In this document: one piece after another, positions 57,521-64,000 of the stretch
Numbering within the stretch: position 1 is the first letter of the stretch
Layout of the letters: each line of letters opens with the position of its first letter
Program-made: the position numbers and the translations under genes
Notes under the pieces: generated by a model
The model's database searches: none
The model's input: only the letters and a program-made list of their open reading frames with translations
Told to the model about the DNA's origin: nothing
Virus record (IMG/VR): IMGVR_UViG_3300010399_000006
Span: 1-64,000 of that record
Source of the DNA: a virus
Strand: one strand, 5' to 3'
Length of the DNA stretch: 64,000 nt

Positions 57521-58069
57521 ATGCAAACCGAGCAAAAACTCCTACACGCCACCTGCCGTCGTTGCGATTGGGAACGCCGTGAGGACGAGTACGAAACATA
57601 CTGCCGACCGGATGTGCTGCATGATTACCCGACGCCGGAAGGTATTGCAGTCAGCACGCGACGGGCGGCCCTGCGAGCATGGTTCGAGTCTCATCCTAAC
57701 GCAATGTACGCGTATGAGTTCTTCGACGGGCGAATCATCGAAGAGTCAGCCTACGTTGCCTCCCTCACGTCGCGCACAGCGCGGCTAGTAGCTATCGCGT
57801 CGGACGGCTTTCCGGCGCTGAGATCGCGCTATACGGTGGATCTGCCGGCGGCCGTGCGGAAGCTGCAAGAGGACATCGCAGCGGGATACGCGGCTGCCGC
57901 GCGAATCGGAGCAAAGTCAATCGTGCGGTTCCACGGGCGGCGCAGCATCGAGCAGGAGCAGGACCAGGGGGAGCAGGAGTTACCGCCGTGCGTCCTAGCA
58001 ATGGGTTGCTACTGCGCCGGGCATGCACGCGGGAATCCGAGCAGCGCGGCGTGTGATACGACCGAATGA
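57521..58069 (+). CDS. Zinc-binding protein from a leaderless message
   Basis: 182 residues from ATG 57521, placed by the promoter; ATG 57506 lies inside the -10 region and is rejected. CRRCDWERREDEYETYC near the start may bind zinc. A helical region follows (STRRAALRAWFESHPNAMYAYEFFDG, RLVAIASDGFPALRSRYTVDLPAAVRKLQED), then a Gln/Glu stretch and a Cys-rich tail (PCVLAMGCYCAGHARGN). First gene of the last operon. Unknown. Confidence 0.65.
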   Translation: MQTEQKLLHATCRRCDWERREDEYETYCRPDVLHDYPTPEGIAVSTRRAALRAWFESHPNAMYAYEFFDGRIIEESAYVASLTSRTARLVAIASDGFPALRSRYTVDLPAAVRKLQEDIAAGYAAAARIGAKSIVRFHGRRSIEQEQDQGEQELPPCVLAMGCYCAGHARGNPSSAACDTTE

Positions 58070-58099
58070 AGCGGACAAAGGAAGAGGAGAGGAACGGCA

Positions 58100-58462
58100 A
58101 TGAACGCGACGAACAGAGTACCGGTTGGAATCAACTTCTGCGACCACGGACACCATACCGACGACGAGACACGATTGCTCCCGATCGGTGGGGGTGGCAA
58201 CGTCATCGTTTGCTTCACTCACTGGGAGTATGAACTGCGATTCAGGCGGGAGCGCATCGCGGCTGGCGTGCCTTTCGATCTGCCTGAGTGGAAATCGCTG
58301 GCGATCTACGGCACTGAAGCTGTGCAGCAACCGGCCCGGCGAATCGGCGCCGGAGAACTGGCAGCGTACGAGCGAGTTCCCAGTGTTCGGGTACAGCTGC
58401 ACTGCCTGTGGCGGGCGGTTTCGCAGCGACGAACGGACACCCTACGCGAACCTGAACGGTAA
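58100..58462 (+). CDS. Small protein, C-terminus possibly frameshifted
   Basis: 120 residues with AGGAGAGG upstream. NFCDHGHHTDDETRLLPIGGGGNVIVCFTHWEYELRFRRERIA and VPFDLPEWKSLAIYGTE are well formed. The last 35 residues are Arg-rich and less convincing, while an overlapping frame reads a clean zinc knuckle. Either two genes overlap or one gene shifts frame. Confidence 0.55.
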   Translation: MNATNRVPVGINFCDHGHHTDDETRLLPIGGGGNVIVCFTHWEYELRFRRERIAAGVPFDLPEWKSLAIYGTEAVQQPARRIGAGELAAYERVPSVRVQLHCLWRAVSQRRTDTLREPER

Positions 58463-58517
58463 GCCGTTCGAAGCGTACCGCTGCGACGTTTGCCACAACG
58501 CGGCAGTGGGCGTGTAG
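58383..58517 (+). CDS. Small zinc-ribbon protein overlapping the previous gene
   Basis: 44 residues from a GTG. FGYSCTACGGRFRS and YRCDVCHNAAVG form a CxxC ... CxxC zinc ribbon. It overlaps the preceding frame by 80 nt. No strong ribosome site, so it may be the real C-terminus of the upstream gene. Confidence 0.45.
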   Translation: MFGYSCTACGGRFRSDERTPYANLNGKPFEAYRCDVCHNAAVGV

Positions 58518-58584
58518 CGGGCGTTGACTCTCGCGCACTCCTCACCACGAGTAGCGGGGTGGGGAGGGTGGGAGGTTCAAACCA

Positions 58585-58725
58585 ATGGATCAAATTCAGA
58601 GCACTACGGTTCAGGTTTCCTACTTGCTTGAAACCGCCGTTGCTATAGTCGCATTCAGCGTCGGCATCACCGTTTGGCTGTTGTTCGTGGCGTGGCCGTG
58701 GCCGTTCGCTGTTTCGGTGGGTTGA
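58585..58725 (+). CDS. Small membrane protein
   Basis: 46 residues: LETAVAIVAFSVGITVWLLFVAWPWPF is one membrane helix after a short polar start. GGGAGG lies about 12 nt upstream. Unknown. Confidence 0.5.
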   Translation: MDQIQSTTVQVSYLLETAVAIVAFSVGITVWLLFVAWPWPFAVSVG

Positions 58726-58734
58726 CGACAGTAA

Positions 58735-58800
58735 GGTGACGGTTGCGCTGCTGCACACTCGCGAACCCTGGGCGACTGTGCAGCGAGCGGAGGTGTCACC
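58735..58800 (+). promoter_or_regulatory. Hairpin element around the ribosome site of the 58801 gene
   Basis: GGTGAC (58735-58740) pairs with GTCACC (58795-58800), immediately before the GTG start. Inside, CTGCACA (58751-58757) pairs with TGTGCAG (58777-58783). The GGAGG site lies between the two 3' strands. The fold could limit ribosome access; a regulatory role is inferred. Confidence 0.45.
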
Positions 58801-58995
58801 GTGAGCGGAACATTCAAAGTGGAGTTCAGTACCGATAACGCAGCATTCGAGTGCGACGGAGCGACGGTAACGGGTCGCAACATCGAGATCGCCCGCATTC
58901 TGCGTCAGATCGCGGAGCAGGTGGACAACGATGAGGAGTCCGGCAGCGTGCGCGACGCGAACGGCAACAAGGTCGGAACGTGGGGTGTCAAGTGA
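58801..58995 (+). CDS. Small protein, unknown
   Basis: 64 residues, GTG start with GGAGG upstream. FKVEFSTDNAAFECDGATVTGRNIEIARILRQIAEQVDND: a beta hairpin then a helix, resembling a common small phage protein type. Coupled to the next gene. Confidence 0.65.
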   Translation: MSGTFKVEFSTDNAAFECDGATVTGRNIEIARILRQIAEQVDNDEESGSVRDANGNKVGTWGVK

Positions 58996-59264
58996 AGCGG
59001 GCAAGCATCGCCACTGCTCTGCTGTTCGTCGCCACAACCGCCGTAGCAGCCGTCACGCCCACCACTCCGCCGAAGTGGTACGTGGCCCGAGTGCGCCACG
59101 TGCAGGGCACCGAGATTCGGCCGGCGTGTGGTGAGCTGTATGGGCCATTCCGCAAGGGTGAGATCGCTGCCGAGTTCTGCTCGCACATCCCGACGCCCGC
59201 CTACAGTTGCACCGTTGAGCCTGTGCTGCCGCGTAGTGAGTGGATGAGGAAGGGGGCACGATGA
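58992..59264 (+). CDS. Small exported protein
   Basis: 90 residues from GTG 58992 (GTGA overlap). MKRASIATALLFVATTAVAA-type N-terminus is a signal peptide with likely cut after VAA. The mature part has three Cys (RPACGEL, EFCSHIPTPAYSC). Periplasmic; unknown role. Confidence 0.6.
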   Translation: MKRASIATALLFVATTAVAAVTPTTPPKWYVARVRHVQGTEIRPACGELYGPFRKGEIAAEFCSHIPTPAYSCTVEPVLPRSEWMRKGAR

Positions 59265-59530
59265 AAACGATCTACAAGTACCCCTTCCGTCCGACCGATC
59301 GAATCGTTATCGACATGCCCGAGGGAGCCGAAATTCTCTGCGTCCAGATGCAGCACGGCACCCCGCAGGTGTGGGCCGTGGTCAATCCCGATGCGATGCC
59401 GAAAGCTCGCGTTCTCTGCCTGCGTGGCACTGGTCACGCGATGAAAGGTAATGAGGGCCACTACGTTGGCACGTTCCAGATGGACGGTGGAATGCTGGTG
59501 TTCCATCTGTTCGAGGCGGTGCAGTCATGA
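59261..59530 (+). CDS. DUF7352-like small protein
   Basis: 89 residues: MKTIYKYPFRPTDRIVIDMP, GAEILCVQMQHGTPQVWAVVNP, GHYVGTFQMDGGMLVFHLFE. This strand order matches a common phage family (DUF7352) of unknown function. ATGA-coupled both sides. Confidence 0.75.
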   Translation: MKTIYKYPFRPTDRIVIDMPEGAEILCVQMQHGTPQVWAVVNPDAMPKARVLCLRGTGHAMKGNEGHYVGTFQMDGGMLVFHLFEAVQS

Positions 59531-59712
59531 GCGCCACCTACGCCGACTCCCTCCGCGAGTTGCAGCACGCCGCCCAGGACACCATTGACCGGATCGAGCG
59601 CAAGTACAACGGCAGGACGCGCGTCGAGATGGTCAGGCGGGAGTGTGAGAGGGAGAGTGATGTGGAGATCCGCGCGGCGTTGCGCGAAGGAGGTACCCGT
59701 GGCTTGGATTGA
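59527..59712 (+). CDS. Small helical protein
   Basis: 61 residues, ATGA-coupled, charged helix (SLRELQHAAQDTIDRIERKYNG). Contains the AAGGAGG ribosome site of the next gene near its end. Unknown. Confidence 0.55.
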   Translation: MSATYADSLRELQHAAQDTIDRIERKYNGRTRVEMVRRECERESDVEIRAALREGGTRGLD

Positions 59713-60061
59713 TGCGATGCTGCCTGCCGAACAGTGGCACCGAGAGAACGTCATGCGCGAGACGTGGGGTCATCTCGCACCGAAGCGGAACAAATCCTAT
59801 CGCGGGTTCATCACCTTCGCGATCGGCTGCTACGACTCCGGCGAGCTGAATCCGACCGTCCTGGCATGCGAGCTGGACGAGTTAGAAGACTCGCCATGGC
59901 TCTACGACGAGTTGAATGATTGGTTGCAATCTACGTCCGACCAGTACCAAGTTGGATGCGTCTACAGGTTCGTCGGCAAGTTCCGAAACTACCAGTTCGT
60001 CGGCGAGACCGTGAAGGTCTTCGATAGCTCCACGGCGTTGCGCGGGGCGGTGCAATCGTGA
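59699..60061 (+). CDS. Small acidic protein, unknown
   Basis: 120 residues, GTG chosen because AAGGAGG lies 6 nt before. WIDAMLPAEQWHRENVMRETWGHLAP, GFITFAIGCYDSGELNP, ELDELEDSPWLYDELNDWLQ, VYRFVGKFRNYQFVG. Not recognised. Confidence 0.65.
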   Translation: MAWIDAMLPAEQWHRENVMRETWGHLAPKRNKSYRGFITFAIGCYDSGELNPTVLACELDELEDSPWLYDELNDWLQSTSDQYQVGCVYRFVGKFRNYQFVGETVKVFDSSTALRGAVQS

Positions 60062-60222
60062 CCACCTCCGCCCCCTGCCCCGTATGCCAGTCGCCGACTC
60101 CGATCCAAACGGACAGCGAGAACGGCGAGCGGTACTTCGCCATCCACTTCGACGAAACAAGCATCAGTCCCGATCCCGGCGTGTGCGCTGGGACGTACAA
60201 GGATTTTGAGGAGGTTCAATGA
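60058..60222 (+). CDS. Small Cys-containing protein
   Basis: 54 residues, GTGA-coupled. APCPVCQSPTPIQ is a CxxC knuckle; a later Cys and His may complete it. GAGGAGG for the next gene lies at its end. Unknown. Confidence 0.5.
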   Translation: MTTSAPCPVCQSPTPIQTDSENGERYFAIHFDETSISPDPGVCAGTYKDFEEVQ

Positions 60223-60683
60223 ACACTTTTGGTTATCGGCACGCCCGCGCAATGGGAATTCCGACTCGTCGCCGTCGCCGCGTCGTGACCCGCGCGAACA
60301 GCAAGCGAGCGCACAACCTAGCACCGCCGTCGTGGGTCGATGAGGTTGTCGCCGAAGTTCGCGATCTCATGGGGTTCTACTCCAAGCGGCTTCTTATCCT
60401 GTGGCGCAAGTCACCCACGTCAAAGCTCAGCTCCGGCCATACGAAAGTGAAAGCGGGCGAGATCGTCATCACCGCCGGTTCGTGCGAATGGGACCAAGGC
60501 GATACGCTGCTCCATGAGCTGGCGCATTGGCTCCTGCCGCGCGGCGTGAATCACCGGCTCCGCTTTTGGCGGTTGTATTGGCAACTCATCGATCACTTCG
60601 GGTTGGATCGCGGCAAGGCCCTTCAGCGCGCGGAGGCGTACCGGAAACGTGCGGCGGTGGCATTCACGGAGACATCGCTATGA
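60219..60683 (+). CDS. SprT-like zinc metalloprotease
   Basis: 154 residues. GDTLLHELAHWLLP carries HExxH with a following helix, and NHRLRFWRLYWQLIDHFG supplies a third His. Upstream strand AGEIVITAG fits the SprT/zincin edge strand. N-terminus is basic. SprT proteins degrade DNA-bound or host proteins; in a phage it might remove a host DNA-bound factor. ATGA-coupled. Confidence 0.75.
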   Translation: MNTFGYRHARAMGIPTRRRRRVVTRANSKRAHNLAPPSWVDEVVAEVRDLMGFYSKRLLILWRKSPTSKLSSGHTKVKAGEIVITAGSCEWDQGDTLLHELAHWLLPRGVNHRLRFWRLYWQLIDHFGLDRGKALQRAEAYRKRAAVAFTETSL

Positions 60684-60949
60684 CCCTCATCCACACAGCA
60701 ACCGTGAAGCTTTCCCCGCGTTGGATCGAGCACTCACCCGACACCGACCGTAACGGGATGATGCAGTGCGGGAAGGTTCCGCCGCGCACGCCCGCCGCCG
60801 TCATCCGCTCAGAGGCATGGGTCTGCCCCGCTGATCTCATTGGAGAGCGGCACACGCACTGCGCGGGTTGCGGACGCCTCGTAAGCAGTGGTGATTGGGA
60901 CGCGAAGTCGATCGCGGAATTCACGCTGGGCATCGGAGGCCCATCGTGA
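60680..60949 (+). CDS. Small zinc-binding protein
   Basis: 89 residues. QCGKVP, VCPADLIGERHTHCAGCGRLV: His/Cys set for zinc. ATGA-coupled. Unknown. Confidence 0.55.
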   Translation: MTLIHTATVKLSPRWIEHSPDTDRNGMMQCGKVPPRTPAAVIRSEAWVCPADLIGERHTHCAGCGRLVSSGDWDAKSIAEFTLGIGGPS

Positions 60950-61032
60950 CCACCTGCCCGAAGTGCCACGCCACATTCCGGGTCGCGGTGCCACGTTGCC
61001 CGTATTGCGGAACGAAGAGGAGAACGAAATGA
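60946..61032 (+). CDS. Mini zinc-ribbon protein
   Basis: 28 residues, GTG start: TTCPKCHATF ... RCPYCGTKRR, a minimal CxxC-x10-CxxC ribbon. Overlaps both neighbours by 4 nt, the main reason to accept it. Confidence 0.45.
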   Translation: MTTCPKCHATFRVAVPRCPYCGTKRRTK

Positions 61033-61274
61033 CGCGAGAAGAATTGGCTACCGAAATCGAGCGATGGGAGCCGTATATGTCCAGTGCGTCGCTCGTCGTT
61101 TTGTCTCAGATTCGGCGCGGGTTGAGGCTGACCGGCACGCCCGTCGAAGTTTCCGAGTTGTTCGCCGAACTGATAGCGCCGCACATGCGCGAGCAGGCAC
61201 GAATGGAACTGCGCCCGCTCGATGAGAATCTGAAACCCGCCACGACGAAGGCGGAAAGGATGGATCGCTCATGA
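61029..61274 (+). CDS. Small helical protein
   Basis: 81 residues, ATGA-coupled. TREELATEIERWEPYMSSASLVVLSQIRRGL and SELFAELIAPHMREQARMEL are amphipathic helices. Unknown. Confidence 0.6.
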   Translation: MTREELATEIERWEPYMSSASLVVLSQIRRGLRLTGTPVEVSELFAELIAPHMREQARMELRPLDENLKPATTKAERMDRS

Positions 61275-61468
61275 GCTTCGTTGACGATTTCGATTTGGAC
61301 AACTACGAGACAGTTGAAGAGTTGAGGGAAGCGCGTTCGGACATTCGGAGCGAGATCAGTGTCCTAAATCAGTACGTGGCTGGTATCAACGCCAAAATCA
61401 TTCTGCTCGAAGTAGCCGAGAGCGACCGACTCGACGCGATCGACGCGGAAAGGATGGACGGGCGATGA
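61271..61468 (+). CDS. Small coiled-coil protein
   Basis: 65 residues, ATGA-coupled: an acidic start (FVDDFDLDNYETVEELREAR), then a heptad helix (SEISVLNQYVAGINAKIILLEVAESDRL). Unknown. Confidence 0.6.
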   Translation: MSFVDDFDLDNYETVEELREARSDIRSEISVLNQYVAGINAKIILLEVAESDRLDAIDAERMDGR

Positions 61469-61686
61469 GCAATCAGCCGAAAGTTGCCTACGAAGAAACG
61501 TACAAGCGTGGTGCGATGGTAATCATGAAAGACCATCTGCCGGTGTGTGGACATCTGATGAGCGGCGCCGTGGTCCTCTCCGCTGAGTTGCTAAAGGCGG
61601 GCACGCTCGACGACGGGACCGAATTCCAGAACATCCGACTGGTCATTCAGCCGCCACCCGACACCGCCGCGAAGGGGGGCGAGTGA
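61465..61686 (+). CDS. Small protein, unknown
   Basis: 73 residues, ATGA-coupled. YEETYKRGAMVIMKDHLPVCGHLMSGAVVLSAELL and IRLVIQPPP; mixed alpha/beta. Not recognised. Confidence 0.55.
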   Translation: MSNQPKVAYEETYKRGAMVIMKDHLPVCGHLMSGAVVLSAELLKAGTLDDGTEFQNIRLVIQPPPDTAAKGGE

Positions 61687-61961
61687 TGCTCTGTTTGGAA
61701 TGCAAGCGACTCCGTCAGAAGTGCCCTACGTGCCGACTGGTAGGCGAGCGTGACCGCCTTAAGCGAGAGAACGCGACGCTTCGGAGTGCGCTGGAGCCGT
61801 TCGTGCGGTTCATCGTGACTTTCGATGCGATGGGCTTGGCTTCGAACGATGATGTTTTCTACGTGGCGCGCTGCGAGAAAACTCGCGCGTCGCTCCGGCT
61901 GTCGGAGTTCCGCACCGCCCGCGAAGCACTCGCATCGCTGGACAAGAAGGAAGGTGAGTGA
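61683..61961 (+). CDS. Small zinc-finger/coiled-coil protein
   Basis: 92 residues, GTG start. CLECKRLRQKCPTCR is a zinc knuckle, followed by LVGERDRLKRENATLRSAL (leucine-zipper-like). A finger plus zipper suggests nucleic-acid binding. Unknown. Confidence 0.6.
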   Translation: MMLCLECKRLRQKCPTCRLVGERDRLKRENATLRSALEPFVRFIVTFDAMGLASNDDVFYVARCEKTRASLRLSEFRTAREALASLDKKEGE

Positions 61962-62347
61962 TGGCGGTACCAGAAACGAAGGCTGAGACGTTGCGGCAAT
62001 GGGTCGTTAAGTGGCTCATCGAGGCAGACTACTGCAACACAAACGGAGTCATTCACGGTGACGGCGTTGGCAGCGAGTACACCGTCCATGTGCTGCCTGT
62101 CGGTGAGTTGGAACGGTTGCGGAAGCACAACGAGCTGCTGCGTCGGGATGTAGTTTATCGTGCCGAATTGGGAGGGCGGCAGTCCGTGCTCATCGAGAAG
62201 TACGAGATCCTACTGGCCGACGTTCACGCGCTCATTTCGAACGGTACTCAACGCGCCAGCATCATCGCAACCATCGACAGGCGGCACGATGCCATCACTG
62301 AGTACGATCGCGAGACGAAGCGTGAGACGAAGGGAACACCATCATGA
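61958..62347 (+). CDS. Small helical protein
   Basis: 129 residues, GTG start. AETLRQWVVKWLIEADYC, VGELERLRKHNELLRRDVVYR, YEILLADVHALISNG. Similar helical style to its neighbours. Unknown. Confidence 0.6.
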   Translation: MMAVPETKAETLRQWVVKWLIEADYCNTNGVIHGDGVGSEYTVHVLPVGELERLRKHNELLRRDVVYRAELGGRQSVLIEKYEILLADVHALISNGTQRASIIATIDRRHDAITEYDRETKRETKGTPS

Positions 62348-62742
62348 GCAAGAGCGAGAAATGGGCCACGCGATACCGTACGATCAAATGCCGCAACTGT
62401 GGACGCACGAGGGCTATCGAACGTCCGAAGGTAGTATGCCATCGTTGCGTAGATCATCGTTGGCAGCGTGAGCGCGGCGGTTGTACGGCCGAACTGCACC
62501 ACGGTCCTGGGCATCAATCAACCACGTACTGTGAGGTCCAATCCGGCAAGCACCGGAAAGAGGGCGGACGGATAGTCCACTCGGCCCGCTACAATAGTGG
62601 CGAGATGGTATGGCATGGGCGGCACGGATGCACTGGCTACTTCGATGAACCGACTGATGACCCGAAAAGCGGCGAACGGTGGGAAGGGGCCAGAGGTGCG
62701 CTCTACTCGTCGAAGACGCGGGCCGATGAGAGTGAGAGATGA
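62344..62742 (+). CDS. Cys/His-rich small protein
   Basis: 132 residues. CRNCGRTRAIERPKVVCHRC is a four-Cys zinc finger; a second set (GCTAELHHGPGHQSTTYC, HGRHGC) follows. May bind nucleic acid. ATGA-coupled both sides. Confidence 0.6.
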   Translation: MSKSEKWATRYRTIKCRNCGRTRAIERPKVVCHRCVDHRWQRERGGCTAELHHGPGHQSTTYCEVQSGKHRKEGGRIVHSARYNSGEMVWHGRHGCTGYFDEPTDDPKSGERWEGARGALYSSKTRADESER

Positions 62743-63047
62743 GGAAGAGGGACGAAGCGATGAGAGAGACGAACGAACAACCAGACATGATCCACATCGC
62801 CGTGACCAAGAGAGCGGCGGAGTTCTACGCACTACTGCTGACCCGATTGGGCGGCAATCCGAACGGACCACGAAAAGAGATCGCCACTGACGTATTGGAT
62901 CAACTAGAAGTGCAGGGCGTGACGTTCTCCGGACTGCCGAAGTATCTTGAGCTACGGGAGTACTTCAATCGTGGACAAGATCCGGTGCTGCCGTATCTAG
63001 CGGAGCGGTGGCCGGAAGCCGTACGCGAGAGGAAGGGGACGAAGTGA
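62739..63047 (+). CDS. Small protein, unknown
   Basis: 102 residues. MIHIAVTKRAAEFYALLLTRLGG, LDQLEVQGVTFSGLPKYLELREYF, LPYLAERWPEAV. Compact alpha/beta. ATG or internal ATGs possible; ATGA coupling favours 62739. Confidence 0.6.
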   Translation: MRKRDEAMRETNEQPDMIHIAVTKRAAEFYALLLTRLGGNPNGPRKEIATDVLDQLEVQGVTFSGLPKYLELREYFNRGQDPVLPYLAERWPEAVRERKGTK

Positions 63048-63265
63048 TGACCGGTGACGGTAACAATCGACCACCATTCTGGCAGGCAGTTGACTACGGA
63101 ATTGAACGGGCACCAATCTTAGGTGGATGGCTGGTCCGTACGTACTTCACGATTTGGGATGATCGCGGAGGGCGTGAGGACAGGAACGCCGGAATTACGT
63201 TTGTTCCAGATCCAAAACATGTGTGGAGTCCGTTCTTCCCGAAAACGGGAGAGGATGACAGGTGA
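63044..63265 (+). CDS. Small protein, unknown
   Basis: 73 residues, GTG in GTGA overlap (ATG follows directly). WQAVDYGIERAPILGGWLVRTYFTIWDDRGG is beta-rich and aromatic. Unknown. Confidence 0.55.
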   Translation: MMTGDGNNRPPFWQAVDYGIERAPILGGWLVRTYFTIWDDRGGREDRNAGITFVPDPKHVWSPFFPKTGEDDR

Positions 63266-63480
63266 AGCGAATGCGACAACTCTCATATTGGATTAAAGAG
63301 CGGTGCAACCCACAACTCGGTACGTACTACGTAGCGTGCGGACAGTTGACTGTTGCCGAGGCTAAGCGCATGGAGCGCACTATCTACGGCGACAACACCA
63401 TGCTCCGGTTCGCTACCAAAGAGTTGTACGACGCTAAGCTGGATGAGTTGCGCAAGGCCGGAAAGCGGGTGCAATCGTGA
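63262..63480 (+). CDS. Small protein, unknown
   Basis: 72 residues, GTG start, GTGA-coupled. LSYWIKERCNPQLGTYYVACGQLTVAEAKRMERTIYG, basic helical end. Unknown. Confidence 0.55.
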   Translation: MKRMRQLSYWIKERCNPQLGTYYVACGQLTVAEAKRMERTIYGDNTMLRFATKELYDAKLDELRKAGKRVQS

Positions 63481-63563
63481 TGATTGCATTCTTCCGTCTG
63501 CGGTGTGAGTTCGGTTGGTATCGATACGCCATCCGTCGCCACATCTGGAGGGCAAAACCATGA
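63477..63563 (+). CDS. Very small aromatic/basic protein
   Basis: 28 residues: MIAFFRLRCEFGWYRYAIRRHIWRAK. Coupled at both ends (GTGA, ATGA). Amphipathic basic helix that could bind membrane. Uncertain. Confidence 0.4.
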   Translation: MMIAFFRLRCEFGWYRYAIRRHIWRAKP

Positions 63564-63812
63564 AGGGTCCAACGAAGATAGAGGATCGTATCGACCAGCT
63601 ATACCGGTGGATGCAGACCGTTCACGCAGACCGGTACGCACGAATGGGCCAAGGACTACCGGCCGTGGAACGAGAAGCCGAAAGACAAGCGGCACAGGTG
63701 TGCGGAGTACTGCGATCATTCTGTCTATCACATCGAGTGTGGGTGTGGAGTGGGTCGCAAGGCCACCAAGGAAGAGTTCAATCGAGCTAGTGAGGCATAC
63801 GGTGGTTACTGA
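63560..63812 (+). pseudogene. Small gene interrupted by an apparent frameshift
   Basis: Starts MKGPTKIEDRIDQLYRWMQT in one frame. After about 63640 the +1 frame reads EWAKDYRPWNEKPKDKRHRC, CDHSVYHIECGCGVG and RKATKEEFNRASEAYGGY, ending at 63812 just before the next ribosome site, whereas the original frame becomes unlike protein. A single-base error or programmed +1 shift would join them into about 83 residues with a zinc site. Confidence 0.55.
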
Positions 63813-63824
63813 GGAGGAGATACG

Positions 63825-64000
63825 ATGAGCGGGGTACTGAATCCAGCAATGCATGCGCAACGACCAACCAAACAGGCCGCCAGCACAACCGTGTCACTAC
63901 CACCGATCGAGATGGTAGAGGTATCAGTCTCTTTCAGGTGTAGCACCCGGCGATGCTTCAAAGCCAAGATCCGGCTGCGTACCAAAGACATTTTCGAACA
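63825..64000 (+). CDS. Partial gene running off the window
   Basis: ATG with GAGGAGGAG upstream; 58 codons seen (MSGVLNPAMHAQRPTKQA, VEVSVSFRCSTRRCFKAKIRLRTKDIFE). Beta-rich with two Cys. The 3' end lies beyond the window. Confidence 0.6.
   Translation, partial: MSGVLNPAMHAQRPTKQAASTTVSLPPIEMVEVSVSFRCSTRRCFKAKIRLRTKDIFE

Overview
The window is a 64 kb piece of a tailed, double-stranded DNA bacteriophage genome, most likely short-tailed (podovirus-like) and infecting a Gram-negative host. The evidence is a terminase-portal-scaffold-capsid series, head/tail-junction and stabilisation-type proteins, a tail fibre, a beta-helix tailspike and large Ala/Gly/Gln-rich proteins of the internal-virion type. 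There are two lipoprotein signals and an M15-type endolysin. No ribosomal or host metabolic genes are present. Genes are tightly packed, with ATGA/GTGA overlaps nearly everywhere, and base composition is moderately GC-rich. The host is not identified.

Layout. (1) 1-11.1 kb, rightward: a tRNA-like RNA, then replication and recombination genes: DinG/XPD-type helicase, HNH nuclease, putative ssDNA-binding protein, RecB/Cas4-like nuclease, NADAR protein, Sak4-like ATPase, ERCC4-type nuclease, SLOG-fold protein, a second HNH-like protein, and a 998-residue fusion of a uracil-DNA glycosylase-like domain to family A DNA polymerase. (2) 11.1-19.8 kb, rightward: small zinc-binding proteins, two lipoproteins, a von Willebrand A protein, an HNH/AP2 homing endonuclease and a large beta-rich protein with a proline-rich linker. 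(3) 19.8-46.7 kb, leftward: the late region, read from small and large terminase (right end) through portal, scaffold, capsid, tail and internal virion genes to a lysis cassette (left end). One secreted cysteine-rich protein (32.2 kb) lies on the opposite strand inside it. (4) 46.7-64 kb, rightward: a GroES-like protein, a sigma-region-4-like regulator, a HerA-type ATPase, a histone-H1-like protein, tRNA-Arg(UCU) beside a highly folded non-coding segment, a 1 kb non-coding region with an array of palindromic sites, and more than 20 very small genes, the last cut by the window end.

Themes not explained by routine annotation. Four rightward genes (11129, 49359, 51009, 57521) have sigma70-type promoters whose -10 box lies only 6-11 nt before the start codon, so their messages should be leaderless. 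Each of these promoters carries a GGTA-NN-TACC palindrome, which suggests a shared operator. The RNA at 15-108 has a complete tRNA acceptor, D arm and T arm, but its anticodon arm is a 14-bp hairpin closed by a cUUCGg tetraloop. Three further elements with long closing stems (11312-11451, 54171-54291, 58735-58800) precede small genes. An array of six ATGG-N4-CCAT-like palindromes at 57227-57358 is a candidate origin or control region. Several places look frameshifted (in the glycosylase part of the polymerase, at 63.6 kb and possibly at 4.0 kb); sequencing error and biology cannot be separated here. All functional assignments rest on motifs recognised by eye; no database search was possible.
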